Part shown: positions 33,331-46,426 of the stretch, in pieces | Layout of the letters: the number at the start of each line of letters is the position of its first letter | Numbering within the stretch: position 1 is the stretch's first letter | Assembly (NCBI GenBank): GCA_021234155.1 | Contig: JAJEKV010000057.1 | Span: 4,929,821 to 4,993,820 of the forward strand | Reading direction: 5' to 3' | Source: Isoetes taiwanensis | Taxonomy: Eukaryota > Streptophyta > Lycopodiopsida > Isoetales > Isoetaceae | Length of the DNA stretch: 64,000 bases | Made by a program: the position numbers and the translations under genes | The notes under the pieces: generated by a model | The model's database searches: none | Told to the model about the DNA's origin: nothing | The model's input: the letters and a program-made list of their open reading frames with translations, nothing else

Positions 33331-35960
33331 ACTTGGAAATGGATGGAGTGTTTTTTTTTTACAAGAAATTTATCGCGGCAGCTGCAAAAGAAGTTTTGTG
33401 TTAAGTCGAATAGATCTCAATTCTGGACATCCTTGAGATGCGACAATAGAGATGTATGTTGATTGCAGTTCACATACTGTGAGGCAAGTCAAGTCATGCC
33501 TGTTCGACCCCATATTCTTTGCAAGGACGGTCTAGAGTGCCCAACATAGAATATTCCCCATAAACTACTGCAATCTGATGGCCTTGAAAAATTTTAGAAC
33601 ACGCCAAATGATAATACACTCCACAAATAATGGAATATTACAAACTGCCTTGAGACAAATAGAAAGTAGATTTCAAAGTTAGTTACAGTTTGTGTACATT
33701 CTCATATACAACTATCGTCCCGAGATTTTGTTTGTACATGACCACTTATACCGACAAATTAAAGGTCTCTACTTTTTCCAATCATTCAGATTATTTGTAC
33801 ATAGAGGATTATGATTCTGATAATTTTGTTGATCCATCTTAGTTTTTTTATGGTGCTTTAGTGGGCAAGGTGTTGTATTAGAAAAGAGAGGAGGGTTTTG
33901 TGCGACTTGGTGCTACTTTGTGAATGCATCAAATTACACACCAGTTATGACTTTACTGTTGGCCAATAGAATAACCTACAGCTTGTGACCTGAAAGGCTA
34001 TAATAATGATGCATAAAGGAATCGTGGTTCTTTGGAAACCTCGCTATCTCCTTGTGTTATCTATTTTTATTTGGAAAAGTAGATAACACCTTGTGAAGGG
34101 ATTGTTCGTAATAGAATCTCCCAAGGCATATCCTTTCATCCAGTCAAAATATAAGCATCCAAATACATGCTTCTTGTTGTGCTTGCGAATTATTTAGCTG
34201 CTTTGACACGCAAAGGTGCACTTTGATCTTTTAAAAGATAAGCAATTGCAGCACCGCTCCAAGGGTATGTAAATCTGCAATAGAGCAACGACCTCACTAG
34301 TGAAGACATGCACTAGTGAAAAGATTGGACCAAGCTATTGTACTATTTAGAGGCAAGGTAACAATGCAAAGATGGAGCATTGCAGGTTAAACTGCAATAT
34401 CAAGGCAACACTGCAAAACAAATGAACATAGAGATTACGCAACTCCTTTAATGCAATTAACCAGCTAAGAATCCATTATCTTTTGTAACTATAGCCAGAT
34501 TTGTTCCAACAACTAACACCATGCAAAACCAAAGGCTCTTTTTTCATAGATAAGAATCGATCCTTACAGCACGAGTCCGCCGCCGAGCCTGGCGGCACCG
34601 CCGGGGCCTTTACAGGCCGTAAAATTTTTAAAACAAATTTTATATAATACGTAGAGCTCATACAATAGGTCCATTGAATCATATAAAAGAAAATATATAA
34701 AAATACAAAAAAAAAAAAAAAATCCTTGTTATTATGCATGAACTTGCACTTTGATTGCTATTTAATGGCAAATAGTAATGGGTGCCCGGCATTGCCGGGC
34801 ATAAATACAGTTCCATTGTAAAAATTAAATTTAATTCCTTGCATTTGTAGATGATATTGCCTCTTGTTGCATTTGGATAATTACTTATTTCTTCTTCTAA
34901 GTGTCCTCTGGGTTCCTATTTTATAAATATAAGGGTAGATACTAAAATGATATTGTCCAATAGATGCATTAACTTTGGGGCATTGAAGACCTTGACTATG
35001 CAGTCAAATTATTAAATTTGAATACCCATGTCTTGTTATATTGTACATGCACCATGATGGCTATTCCATGTCTTGTTAAAATGTACATGCACCATGATGG
35101 TCATGTTAGATGTGGTTGTTCATATAAACCCATGGGTGGAAATTGTACACCAATGTATTGGACCCGAGAGTATGCTTTCATGCCTAGTTAAGATGAAATG
35201 TCTAGATGAAGACTTTTGCCTTGTAACGTCGTGTATTGACCAAGATTCTTTCATTATTACTTTTATGTGGTACTTGTAGAAGGGAATACCCTAAATTTAG
35301 AGCTGGATTGAAAAGGAAGTTTTGCTTGTCTTTCATAGATTTTAGGGCAGTTGTTGTTAGGGTTGTTGCATCACGTCCAAAGTTACATGAATCATGCAAC
35401 ACCCTAAGAACACATCATCATTGAAGAGCACATGCTATAGTTATAATAAGTTTGAATTAAGAGTGTTATTTTAGGCATGATTAGGCTTTTGTTGCTATAC
35501 AAACAAAATGGATAAGGTTGTCTAGTTAATATGGGGATATTATGTGATCAGTTTATCTATGAACCTAAAGCATGATGAACTAAAGGAAGCATGGATGGAA
35601 CCGATGAATGTAGTTGTGATAAATGTCTAAGATTAACAGGTGATCAATGAGGTAGCGCAAATGGAGAGATTTAGGGTATACGACGTCGTAATCTCTTATT
35701 TTTTCATAAATTCTCTAAAGAATGTTATCTGGTATTATATCTTTATGCAAGTAATATTATAGCGTCACGTTCAAGTTTTATTCCCTACCATTGATCTGGC
35801 GGATATTCTCGGTATTGTGCCAGATCAAGGACCATTGAGAAACATGCATGCCAACATCAATGGTGCGTAACAAAGCGAAAAAAAGGGGGAAAAAAAAAAC
35901 AAAGCAATGGTGGGCATACTCTCGCAACGGAATGGTCAGCATTGCGGCCCTATAATTTCG
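33331..35960. other. Unannotated stretch with a GC-rich insertion end and a short duplication
   Basis: No gene is visible. At 34560-34620 a GC-rich patch (GTCCGCCGCCGAGCCTGGCG), read on the minus strand, leads to GTAAGGATCGATTCTTATC and an A-rich end, like a LINE 3' terminus. At 35025-35100 a ~48-bp unit with GTACATGCACCATGATGG occurs twice. Confidence 0.35.
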
Positions 35961-35964
35961 ACAC

Positions 35965-36120
35965 GCATAAAAAAAAAAGAAACCAAGCAACCCTGGGCTG
36001 GAGGATTCGAACCTCCAGGCCTCAACGGCCTCACCAGAGCCCATTTTTATGATTATCATCCGTTTAACACATTCTCCCATGGCCCCATCGAGAATCAAAC
36101 CTTAAACCCATCAAGTATTT
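35965..36120 (-). mobile_element. tRNA-like / SINE-like sequence
   Basis: On the minus strand the T-arm GGAGGTTCGAATCCTCC and a 3' acceptor AGCCCAG can pair with an upstream TGGGCT. A tRNA-like acceptor/T domain is therefore present, and a T run follows (TTTCTTTTTTTTTT). Only about 20 nt separate the 5' acceptor strand from the T-arm, so the D and anticodon arms are missing. A second box-B-like word (GGTTTGATTCTCG) lies about 100 nt upstream. It is not a functional tRNA; a tRNA-derived SINE is the best reading. Confidence 0.4.
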
Positions 36121-39107
36121 GCCACAAACTCCTCGGATTGTAGCGCAGGAAAATGACAGGCTACAGCAGACGCCGAAGACCAATCATCTAGAGCGCCAGA
36201 ACTCCATAGCTAACAGCCCCAGAACGGCAAGAAAAAACCCTGTTCTGTTAAAACGTAAAAGAAATCGACTATTTTTTGTTGCCCTGAGGTTCTTATGTGC
36301 CATATTGGGTCTCAAAACGGATCGATTCACTTGGTCATCTGTCCTATGCCTCTAGTGCTCATCTACCCTGTTGTTCTCAGACAACATGGCAAATCTTCGA
36401 ACAGGGGCAGCTATGGAGTGCCGGAATGACTCCGCTACCGTTAAAGCCAGTGTATTCATATCTACATTTATTTGTGCAACCTCTGGGAAGGCATGTGACA
36501 TCTCCATGCATGACTACATTCACTAAATGCACTAATTGTCCAATTAAAATTTAATTGCTTCACAATTAGCATGTTGTGCAACGACATCAAAATTGCAACA
36601 CAACAAAACATGGCAGAAATACATGTGCTTTCAGTTAAAATCTAAGCACAGAGCATAACTTTCATAATGGTGACCATGAAAGAAGGTCTCATTGTGTATT
36701 AAATTGTATCAACAAATGTCTTAGTTCTTTGACAATTTGCAATTTTGTCTTGAATTTGAGTTGCATGATAATATTCCTTTTTATATATTATTCTTCAAAT
36801 CATGCCTGATGAATGAGCAGAGTAAGAAGCAGCAGAAACTTGTAGATCCAGGCGGCTTTTGAGAGACAAAAACAAACTGCAACTGCTGGAGACCGCCTTG
36901 AAGAAGCTGGAGACATAAATCATCCACTTTCACAATTTGGGGGTAATGTGACAATACTATGTTTGAATATCAAGTTAATGTCAAAAGCAAATAGAAAACG
37001 GAGGCATATACCATACCCTGATTCGCGGACTCACATTTTTACTGCCAAAGTAGCTATGTTTGGGTAATATGTCCTACCAGAAGGTGGAAACTGACAATTG
37101 AGTAATAAGTAATTTCACCATTTTATTAGTCAGAATCTGACGGAATTTCGTGCAAAAAGTTAGATTCAAAGCTCATTAAGCATTGCAAAGAGAGCGAAGG
37201 ATATTCGCAACAACAGTTATTAGGCAGAAGATATTGTGATTAAAGGTCAGTGATTATCCACTATTATATACCTTAAATATTGTTCTCCTGTTGCTGAAAT
37301 GTTATTCTCCTCTGTAATTTGTCACGAAGAGCTCATGAGAATAAAATCTAAGGAGATTCAGCAAACTAGAACCATGGCTGCATAATTCAAATATATGGAA
37401 TGGTAATGTTGTATAGCTTCTGTAGTTTAACCTAAATACATAAAGAACAAAAAACACCTAGATATCTCATTTTTCTCGCTTTTTCATGGAGAAAGCCTTC
37501 AGAACATGCAGGCTTTTGTTACAATTAAATGCAATCAGAACATGGAGGCTCCTGTTAGAATTAAATGCAATCAGAACATGGAGGTTCTTGTTAGAATTAA
37601 TGCAATCAGATCCTGTGTCCGATATAGGAACTTGCAGATGCATAAATATGCATAGTTATTGTCCCGGATTCAACACCAAAGCTAATCATTCAGTAGAGCT
37701 TCTAATATGAGTCCATGATGCAAATTAGATTGCAAATAACACAACATCATGAGTTTTGTATGCAAAATAACACAACATGGCCATGAAGCATGCCATTCAA
37801 GGAAGAACTCATAGCATCCTAGAATTCTTAGGCTTGGTTGCCTTACTGTTTAAAACCATCAACTGAAGGGAAAAATGGTAGCCTTGAGCATGCTGGCATA
37901 TTTGGAGAAGTCCAGAAAATTATCGCAGCATGCATCCAGCCACAATCCTCCGTGTTCAAGCAATCTTGTTCCTGTGAAATGTTACTAAAAATTTTCCGTT
38001 TCGAAATTAATGGACAACTGTAGTAATTTTCACTTAATAACAATGATAAGTACCTTTAACATGTCTGGTATTTGCAGCATGGCGTGTCAAAAATAGTCAA
38101 GTGGTGGTCTAAAACTTTCAAAAGACAATGGAGCTCAAAATGAACGCCAGCTATATGTTTTGGATGGGTCATGATGTAAGCAAGCTTTGGATGGTATCCT
38201 CCATAACTATGGTATAATCCATAACATCATGCAGGGTCTTCAACTAATGGCAGGCAGCTAAATCTATAGAAGCCAAGTATACATTAGGATAAACATCAAT
38301 TTAGAATACGATAAATGAATAGCATGCGCCTTTCAGAAAGAAATTCAATGATGCCCGCAAAAGGACGAAGTTCCAAACACTGAAATAACACTGGGGTTAG
38401 ATAGCTCCAAATAATATTTAAGGTTGAAAAACTAGTCACAATAATTGGTTTGTAAAATGCAGCATTGTATTGGCCCCATTTGAAATTCATATAAGGAGCC
38501 TCTTCCTTAAGATATGTAAAAAGCAGAACTATGGCAAGCAAAATGCATACATCACCCTTCTGCTACTAACTTGCTTTTGGGCTCTGGGATTCCTAGCAGA
38601 GGAAGTAAAGAAGATTGCCAATAAAAAGAGCACAGTAGCCATACTTCTCCATGCTCTGAAAATAAGTCACAGTCTCAAACCGATATTCCCTGCATTTCTA
38701 TAGCATTTGGTGGTGTCTAATTTAAAAGAGACAATGCAAAACAAACTTGCAACAAAGGCATTTATCATTTGAACAAAAGTTTGCTTTTAAACAACTGCAC
38801 ATTCAAATGGATAGGCGGAGCAAATTCGAGCTGAATTATATAATGTTGTACTACAATCCTCATCCTTCTAATTTAGGAGAATTTTTAACTCCACAAAATT
38901 AGGGCAATTATTTACCTAAGAGTAGCAGGATTTAGAATCCATATAATAGAGCCTTTGCAAATGCAGTCAAGGAGCTCGTGTCCCTATAACATGCAAAGTA
39001 TCAAAGGCAGTTGAAAGGGCAACTACGGTAACCACAATAAAACACTTGTTAAAGACTCATACAGATACATTACAACCATGGTATGCATGTTCATCTATTG
39101 TTGTTTT
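36121..39107. other. Unannotated AT-rich stretch
   Basis: No gene was recognised on either strand. A ~41-bp unit (AATGCAATCAGAACATGGAGG...GTTAGAATTA) is tandemly repeated about three times at 37497-37612. Confidence 0.35.
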
Positions 39108-39918
39108 CTAAACGAGATGCACCCTGGACTACTTCAGTCGTCGGATTTGTCGATCCTACGACCCAGAACATACGTTGGCACCTGTTAGCACCTCTCATTT
39201 CGCTTATAGTCATTTATGATTGGAGGCACCTTTGATTTTGAAATATAAATACGATTTCGCGTAAGGTTTTGAGCGAATATCGAACCTCTGTATGACTTTG
39301 CCTAAGATTTTAGAATATGAAATACGGGGGCTCAAATCTCTACCAAAATAACTCAATGTCCTAATATGACTACTTTAACCAATATACCCAGTGAGCTAAT
39401 GTGATTATTTTATATCTTGAATCTATGTTTCTTTTTTTATAACAACCTATTCAATTGTTTTAGGGAATTGTTATTTTTTACATCCATATCAAATCCCCCT
39501 GGAACCCCCTATTATTTTGCTACATATTCTAGACGAGATGCACCCTGGACTACCACAGTCGTCGGATTTGTCGATCCTACGACCCAGAACATATGTTGGC
39601 GCCTGTTAGCACCTATGATTTTGAAATATAGATACGATTTCGCCTACGGTTTTGAGCGAATATCGGCTTTGCCTAAGATTTTAGAATATGAAATAGGGGG
39701 CTCGAACCTCTACCAAAATAACTCAATGTCCTAATATGACTACTTTAACCAATATACCCAGTGAGCTCATGTGATTATTTTTTATCTTGAATCTATGTTT
39801 TTTTTTATGACAACCCATTCAATTGTTTTAGGGATATATTGTCTATGGTTTCAGGAATTGTTATTTTTTACATCCATATCAAATCCCCCTGAAACCCCCT
39901 GTTATTTTGCTACAATAT
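39108..39918. repeat. Two-copy tandem repeat, ~420 and ~390 bp
   Basis: The unit beginning CTAAACGAGATGCACCCTGG at 39109 recurs as CTAGACGAGATGCACCCTGG at 39530. Both contain GTCGTCGGATTTGTCGATCC and end CCCCCTRTTATTTTGCTACA. The second copy lacks a ~30-bp stretch after GTTAGCACCT and differs by small indels. No coding frame is shared. Confidence 0.75.
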
Positions 39919-41639
39919 TAGACATTTGAAAAAAGGAAGTATACATGTGTCATCCATTTCTATCAACAAACTTTGGTCCAAACCACACCAAGGAAGCCTA
40001 TTTCTTTGCTTGTAGTCTGTTTGAAATCTAACAAGAGCTATTAAAGCAATCCTTGCTCCAAATGTTTTGTTTTGCATATGTGTTACAAAAAGAAGATAGT
40101 GGAGCATTTGCATCCCCTTCATTATCAAGAACAGAATTAAAATCCTTGTTCCTTATCATAACGAAGTTATAAGATATGGATAAACAAAATAAAACCTTAG
40201 CATCAGATAAAAGCCATGTGAAATAAGTCCTTACAGAGTGCCCTCAAAATTGTGGCAATGGGAAAAACGACTTGTCATGGATCATCAACAATTCATTAAC
40301 AAAGAGATGAAGAACTAAAGAAACACAACATTAGAAATAGGAAACAAACTTCCATATGTTGAGGGTTGGAGAGTCCATATTCTCTACATAACAGCTTGTT
40401 GTTTTTGCCTTGATCAATCAAATTCCTGACCCTTTTTCTCAGAAGATAGTAGCATGTAGAGATGCCCATAACTTGAAAACAAATTATCAGCCCATCTTAC
40501 CTATTAAAATTATTTTAAAGAGTTTCAAAGGCACTCACCTGTGTGATCTAGGTTGTAGATCTCGCAGAAGAGCAGGAGACGAACACTCCACCAACACCAA
40601 CATGGTTCTTGCCATGCAGATAGAGACACAATTCTGAGGCTACTGCATCCAGGCCGACCAGATCCAACTGCAATAAATTTATGCAGGTCACCAAAACTCT
40701 GTTTCCATGCAGCTCAAGGATATGGCTTATCACCATCTAAACAAAATGGCTTCATCATCTTCTGGATCTTCAATGATGCAAATCAATTTCAAATGACGAC
40801 ATAAAATATTAAGAGCAGCATTAGACGAAAACCCTCAACTGACAACCCAAAACCCTATATCTAGTCTTCAAATCCAACCCTGCAAGGTATAATCTCAAGA
40901 CTGTAGATCGTAAGTCTAGAGCAAATCGTTTTGGAGGCAAATGCATGGCTGCATGCGGAGCTGTACTCCCCTCTCGATCGGATAAGGTGGAGCAAAGCCA
41001 AAAGACGGAAGAAGAATTCGGACAGAAGAAGAATTCGGCATAGATAAAAACCTAGAATTAAAAAATCTTACGAAAAGCCACAAACTGATTTTTGGAATAC
41101 CTATAAATTTTTCCGGCAGCTAAAAGCTTGTAGATCTTAGAAAACTAACCTGGGAAAAAAATCCAAAAAGTTTTCGGAATGCTGGGAAAAGCAAATTTAA
41201 AAAATAGATATATGCCTTCAAAGTGCTTTATTTGTTTCTATTATCAGCAATTGAATATCTTTCAATTTTATTTAGCACTTGCGAGACATTTAGGTTCTGC
41301 ATGTCTTGATTACATAATATAATATAACAGCGCTGGTTCTGATAAATTAGTTTCTTTTTGACCTATTTACAACTAGAGACGCATGGGAGAGAACTTCAAA
41401 TCCGAACACTTTGTAACTCCGAAAAACTAATCACAAATTTCAAATGTACAAAATAAGCCAGAAAGCTATACAAATTAGCAAGATATAATCCTAAGATTAT
41501 TCCCATTGGCTGCGAATAAAGGCATTTGTAAAAGAGTTAGAATTGGAACAAAAGAATGTAGCATTATAACATAATCCACGATGTTCATGACATATTATGC
41601 CATGAACATCTTGGAAATATATAGAATCTGCGACATTAC
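39919..41639. other. Unannotated stretch downstream of the GALS-like pseudogene
   Basis: The missing C-terminal exons of the adjacent minus-strand glycosyltransferase were sought here and not found. Small frames at 40410-40736 have no recognised domain. Confidence 0.35.
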
Positions 41640-42942
41640 CTTGATGATGCAGTTTGTTTTCATCTTCTTTCAAGCATATGTTGCTAGCCATAGGAGCCTG
41701 CTCAAACATAACTTGAGTATAATTCTCATACTCAGCAAGGACATTCTCCAGTGTCAAAGAAAAATACTCATCAACATCAAAGAAAAATGTCCAGTTTGCC
41801 ATGAACTTGTATTTCATGCAGTCATTAACAATCAAAAGCTGGTTGTAATAATAACCATCATATTTCTCTTGTTCTCTAAAGTTCTGTACTGTAACTCTCC
41901 CAACCTTAACCCAAGGATCTAAAACTTTTTGAACATCTGGATGAATGACTCCTGCATCATGGAACACAAAATGTGTTCTGGGACCAAAGAATTTAGCATG
42001 GTAAGCTATCCATTCTCTCATTCTTTGAGGGCTCATATCACCATACAATGAGGATCCACAATAAAGATAGTCATAAGGATATGGAGGCTGGAAATCTTCA
42101 GCCTTATAATCTCCAGCCTTTTCTTCAAGGGCAAGAAAAGTAGCAGGCATTTCAATACCTACTCTATTACCCTGTGTAGCATGAAGAATAAGTTTCCCCC
42201 CAAGAGCATCAGTGCCTATTTCTTGCTCAAATTTACAGCTTAAGACCTCAACAATATATATTCAGCCAAATCCTCAGTCTGGAAGGTATTTTGTAGCCTC
42301 AATTCTGGTGATGTTGAAGGTTGGATACCTTATATGAGAAAGTATGTAAAATTACAGATGTCTCGCTGATCCCAAAGATTAGAATCCATCTGATAAACCA
42401 ACCGTTCACTGTATAAAGTGACAGCATGTCATGGGATATAGTCATGTTCTTTTAAATTCTTAGAGGTTTCCTTTTCTATAGTTAAAGCTTAAACCCTTTG
42501 AATCCTCTGCCTAAGAATAAGGGGCACTAACCAATGACTCAAAGAATTCAAACATAACCTTGCAACTGGTCTAGAAGCAGAACAAAAGCTATGGCGGTGA
42601 AGACGGACTTCGAAGCTATTAAGATTTATAGAAAATACATGAATGGGAAATTAAAACTGAGGCAGCGACGACCCGTTTCCAACAGCTCAAATCTTTGCAA
42701 TCCGTTTACAAATATCTTTGCTTTTGCTTGCCTGGAGCTGAAATGCTAAAATGATGTTGTTGCTGGAGTACTGACCTGAATGAATAACAGTGGGCTGTCG
42801 GCAGTCCAAGTAATCGTTGCCCTAAAATTGTCAGTTTGGATTAGGCCATCTGTGAATGAAGATGGATTAAATTGCCCCAAATCGTCGATGGAAGCATCTA
42901 TGATAGCTAACCGCTTCAAACCTAAAAAATATTGATACAAAG
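41640..42942 (-). pseudogene. GT92-type galactosyltransferase (GALS-like), truncated
   Basis: The main minus-strand exon ends at 41640 with a good donor (CAAG/GTAATG). It encodes PYDYLYCGSSLYGDMSPQR, then EWIAYHAKFFGPRTHFVFHD, then YYYNQLLIVNDCM and FFFDVDEYF. This is the DUF23/GT92 signature of plant beta-1,4-galactan synthases, including the metal-binding D-x-D. The frame is open up to 42261. Upstream text continues in a different frame (FQTEDLAEYI), so there is a frameshift near 42253. A candidate earlier exon at 42930-42776 ends at a CAG/GTCAGT donor. The last exons of the family, which carry the conserved HYH region, are absent downstream. Family role: adding galactose to pectic galactan side chains in the Golgi. 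Here it is a broken or partial copy. Confidence 0.75.
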
Positions 42943-42949
42943 ATGGTGC

Positions 42950-43845
42950 AGACTAGCCTTCAGGCTCAAATTTGAATAAGAAATAACTCGCAAGAATAAA
43001 AATTGACAAAAATACAAAATCCGATTCTGTTGGGTGTGCACAGCGGCCAAGTTTCAGCCAGAACTTTTCCCACAAATCTGCCATGCCGTTTTGACAAAGG
43101 GCCATCCCGTTTTGATGAAGGGAGATGTGCCCAGACGATTCCAGAAGAGTCGGGTAGCTTAAAGAACCGATGCCGTTGCTGTTGCAGGCGATGGCGATGA
43201 TGATGGCAGCGATCCCAGTCCAGGTGCTTTTTTTTTTCTATTTTTTTTCTTTGGCTTTTTTCTTTCCCTATTTTTTTCTTCCAAAACAACGTGGCGAATT
43301 TAGGAGCAAGCATCAACTCCGAATATGCTTAAAGCATCTTGCCCTTGAGATTTATACATGTTAAGAAAAAACATTGGTTTCCAAAATAAAGTTCTATTAC
43401 GTTTGCAAATGCTTTTTACAAATTTTTGGTTGGGAAAAAAATAAGAATCTTATAAGAGGTTCTTTTTTACCTAACTATTGTATGTAATATCTAGGTCAAT
43501 AAAAATAGATAAAGAAGAGAAACGCTATAGGGAGAATGTCAAAATTGTTTCCGCGCTCATAACGTGAGCTACAGGGGTCAGGTTCAAATGATCTTGGAAT
43601 TGTTGGAAAGCTTATTGACATATAATTTGACATAGATCTATCAAGATAGATACCTGCTTTTTGTACTTTTTGATCCGGATACCTTTATGCAAAGTGCAAA
43701 TTTGATGGTAATATTATCACAAGGCAATGAAAACTACCTTGTGAACTAAGAAACCATACGAAAAAAAAATAATAAAATAAAATAAAAATGAATAATCATC
43801 ATCTAGCATTGAAAAACCAAACTACAAACCCTACCTGATATAATA
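42950..43845. other. Unannotated stretch
   Basis: It holds a T-rich run at 43220-43280 and an A-rich run at 43750-43790. No gene was recognised. Confidence 0.35.
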
Positions 43846-44347
43846 ACCCGCTCCAGTCCGGCTGAAGCCCCTCTGAGCTCAGCTCCAGTTGCACAAATCT
43901 TGCATCCCCTTCAATACTTGGATCAAGTGATGTTGATGAATGCAGAGCGCAGGGCCATTTTACATCTGAGCTCTGAGGCCCTTGACATCACACGGAGGCT
44001 GGCCGTATTATCTGACCACTTCAATAATGATGTTCATGCATTGATTTGTTGGCTTTTTTTGCATCTTTTATTTCTGACCATTGATCTCTGGAATATTCCG
44101 TGTTCTATGCCACATCAAAGGCCTCGAATCTCGCAATCGCCAGCTTGAGATTCAGAATCAGGAGCTTCATTTCTTAGTAGCCAGCCTCTATGCCCGCATA
44201 CCTCAACACGAACCACTACCGCAGGCGGCATACAACGCAATGCCTCAACCAATGGAGCAGGACCAGGAGCAGGAGGTAGAGGTGGAGTTGGAGCCTGGGT
44301 TTTACCTGAAGAATTTACTACGCCCTAGAATGGAAATGGGAGCTTGA
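43846..44347 (+). CDS. Coiled-coil protein with one small intron (partial, unknown family)
   Basis: The frame is open from 43846 to 44047. The first in-frame ATG, in QVMLMNAE, is at about 43930, or the start lies upstream. If a 73-bp GT...AG intron (44048-44120) is removed, the frame continues without interruption to the TGA at 44345-44347. The join produces a continuous leucine/glutamine coiled coil: ALDITRRLAVLSDHF, then LESRNRQLEIQNQELHFLV. A Gln/Glu-rich stretch and a LEPGFYLKNLL tail follow. The pattern resembles the dimerisation part of a transcription factor, but no DNA-binding region is visible. The intron lies inside a 78-bp sequence found again, identical, at 15594-15671. I do not recognise the gene; it may be a fragment. 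Confidence 0.5.
44046..44123 (+). repeat. 78-bp exact repeat, copy B, containing a predicted 73-bp intron
   Basis: This segment is identical to 15594-15671. The GT at 44048-44049 and the AG at 44119-44120 define an intron with a pyrimidine-rich middle (CTTTTTTTGCATCTTTTATT). Splicing it keeps the coiled-coil frame open. Confidence 0.85.
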
Positions 44348-44475
44348 AACAGTAGACTGGGCTTGAAACAGTCTGGGATTTTGTATGTCTAATTTATCCA
44401 GATTATAATTGTAAAATTTTGCCAATCAATACAACAAATTTTGTCTACTTCTATATTTTTACAATATAATACATG

Positions 44476-44702
44476 TTGCATACCTTTTTTAAGCAGTTTC
44501 TTGGCCATGCAACAAAAGTTCCAACACTTTCACCAACCGTATCCCCACCGGGGTGTCTGCGAGGTTCATCCATAGCGCAACAGTTAATCAATGTAACTCG
44601 GACATATTTGTCCTCGAGCGGAATTCCATGACAGTTTGCAGTCGGATCGATGGAGTCGATCTTGCATAATCCTACTTTCCTTTTCTGATTTGTAGTTAAC
44701 AT
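44476..44702 (-). pseudogene. DUF8039-like fragment of a plant CACTA-type transposon gene
   Basis: On the minus strand, about 70 residues read from KVGLCKIDSID through HGIPLEDKYVRVTLINC to VGTFVAWPRNCL. The order (Cys/His-Gly-x-Pro-Leu, then Arg-Val-x-hydrophobic, then Ser-Val-Gly-Thr-Phe-hydrophobic-x-Trp-Pro) matches a domain I know from plant CACTA-associated proteins, named DUF8039 from memory. A possible splice donor (AAAAAG/GTATGC) follows. The rest of the gene is not visible. It is transcribed away from the + strand RGG-rich exon that begins 480 bp further on. Confidence 0.45.
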
Positions 44703-45183
44703 GAGACATTCATCTTCGACACTGCAGACAATTGCCTATTCAGACGCCTACTATTGGAAATTATTGTACAAGCTATAGGAATGAGATGCGTACCAGAATT
44801 CTGTAGCCATTCTTGAGAAGGCGATTCGAGTTCTCGAAATCACAGGCGCTATGGAAACGCAGGCGGTCGGGAAAAATTCGAATTAGAAGAAAGATTAGGT
44901 TAACTATGTTTAGGCGGGATAAAAGTAATCAATGAAAGAACACGGTAGATTGGTTTTTAAAAACTCAATGAAAGAAGTCGACGGACGGGTTCTTTTTTTT
45001 TTTAAGTGAATCTTTGTCACTATTATTTTTTTGTGTCAAGAATATTTCGAAACTGCATATTGAGTTTTCTTGAAATTCAAATTTCTCGTACAGGTAGAAA
45101 AAGCTATTTCTTGGCAGCTCATTTCAAGCAGCTCGAGCGCTTATCCAGGCGACCTTCCAACATTGTTACTAGGTGATCCGGAG

Positions 45184-46374
45184 ATGTCTTTTAAAACGAG
45201 AGGTGGTCGAGGCAGACGGGGCCGAGGAAGCGGTGGCAGAGGAAACTCAGAATCTGGCTCTTCTCAAGTTTCAGAGGACGTTGATCAGACCCCTATTCAA
45301 GGTATGTAATATGTTTTTTTGCCACAGAATACACACTGTGTAGAGAATATTATGCTTTCATGAGTTTGAGTTATTTCCTTGCAATGTACAAGGTACATTA
45401 CCTTCAGTTAATGCTCTGATTCTTTGTTTTTTTGGAATATAATTTTGGTCTGATTTTTAGAATATAGTTCTTAGTAGTTTTTAACAGAGGGGTACACACC
45501 TATTTAGAATATAATTCTTAGTGGTTTTAAATAGCGAGGTTCACCTTCAGCGTGAACTGGAGGTTTGACAATTAGAGATAGTAGTCTTCAATGAGGTGTG
45601 AAATATGGATGCATAAAGGGTACATAGCTTAAAATGTGGATGCATACTAATTTAGCTCCAAATTCACGCCAAGCATGGTTCACAATAGGAGCTACCAACA
45701 CGCCAAGCGTGAGTTATACTAGTTTAGCTTTAAATTCACACCAAGCACGATCTCTTGTTCTGAAAAGTATTCTAAATAATGTTCATCTTCTTTTGCAGTG
45801 CCAAAGAGGAAGAAAACCCCTAATAATTCGGGGTCTATTCCTGGTAAGAAACCAAGGGTAGACGACCCAGATGCAATACCATATGATCTCACCTTAGATG
45901 ATGAAGGGCCCATTCTTATAGCAACCACTGACCCTGCGTGCCCTGAAGAGGAAATGGACGAGGGTGCCGAGTGATATGTTGACCTCGCCAAGACAAATGG
46001 CAAGCTCGACTTAACGCTCTTCTCGAGGAAAAAGGAAACAAACAAGATGACCAAACAAGGGATCCTAATTTCTTGTGATGAAGAGGATGACACCAACTGC
46101 AAATTGCTCTTGGAGATGACACATAAGCAGAAGAAAGATCTGCTCAGACTTACTCATTGTAGAGCTACTATATACAAAGATACCTTGATGAAGATGTGAA
46201 TGGTGAGACATGTTTTAAGTATGGCTGGCCCACTAATGTAGCAGTTACGCAAATATCAATTTGCCATGAGGTTACAGCTGTGCATAGAGGCATGTTCAAT
46301 AAACCGACACCAAGTCACTATTTGCAGCAAGCTAGAGAATTAGCTGACTTGAAAGCTTCTAGGAGGGTCTAAGT
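45184..46374 (+). pseudogene. ParB-methylase-like element gene, N-terminal part (RGG-rich exon and acidic exon)
   Basis: Exon 1 (ATG 45184 to 45301, donor CAAG/GTATGT) encodes MSFKTRGGRGRRGRG and an acidic end. A 497-bp intron ends TTTTGCAG at 45798, and the phase matches. Exon 2 encodes a nuclear-localisation-like VPKRKKTP and GKKPRVDDP, then acidic text up to TGA 45972-45974. It runs on in the same frame for 74 more codons to a TGA at 46197, then after a frameshift to VTQISICHEVTAVHRGMF and ARELADLKASRRV (TAA at 46372). Codon-like text far beyond each stop shows this was coding sequence. The start suggests a nuclear, nucleic-acid-binding protein. Confidence 0.5.
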
Positions 46375-46426
46375 CTAGGGAAGGATGTTCAACCTGCGGT
46401 TGTCGAAGGCATGGAGGCTTCTGTTT

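Noticed and set aside
35984..36056. A tRNA gene on the minus strand
   Set aside because: The T-arm and acceptor are present, but only about 20 nt remain for the D and anticodon arms, so it cannot fold as a tRNA.
43170..43364. Small + strand frame starting MPLLLQAM
   Set aside because: It is short, low-complexity, covers a T-rich run and has no motif.
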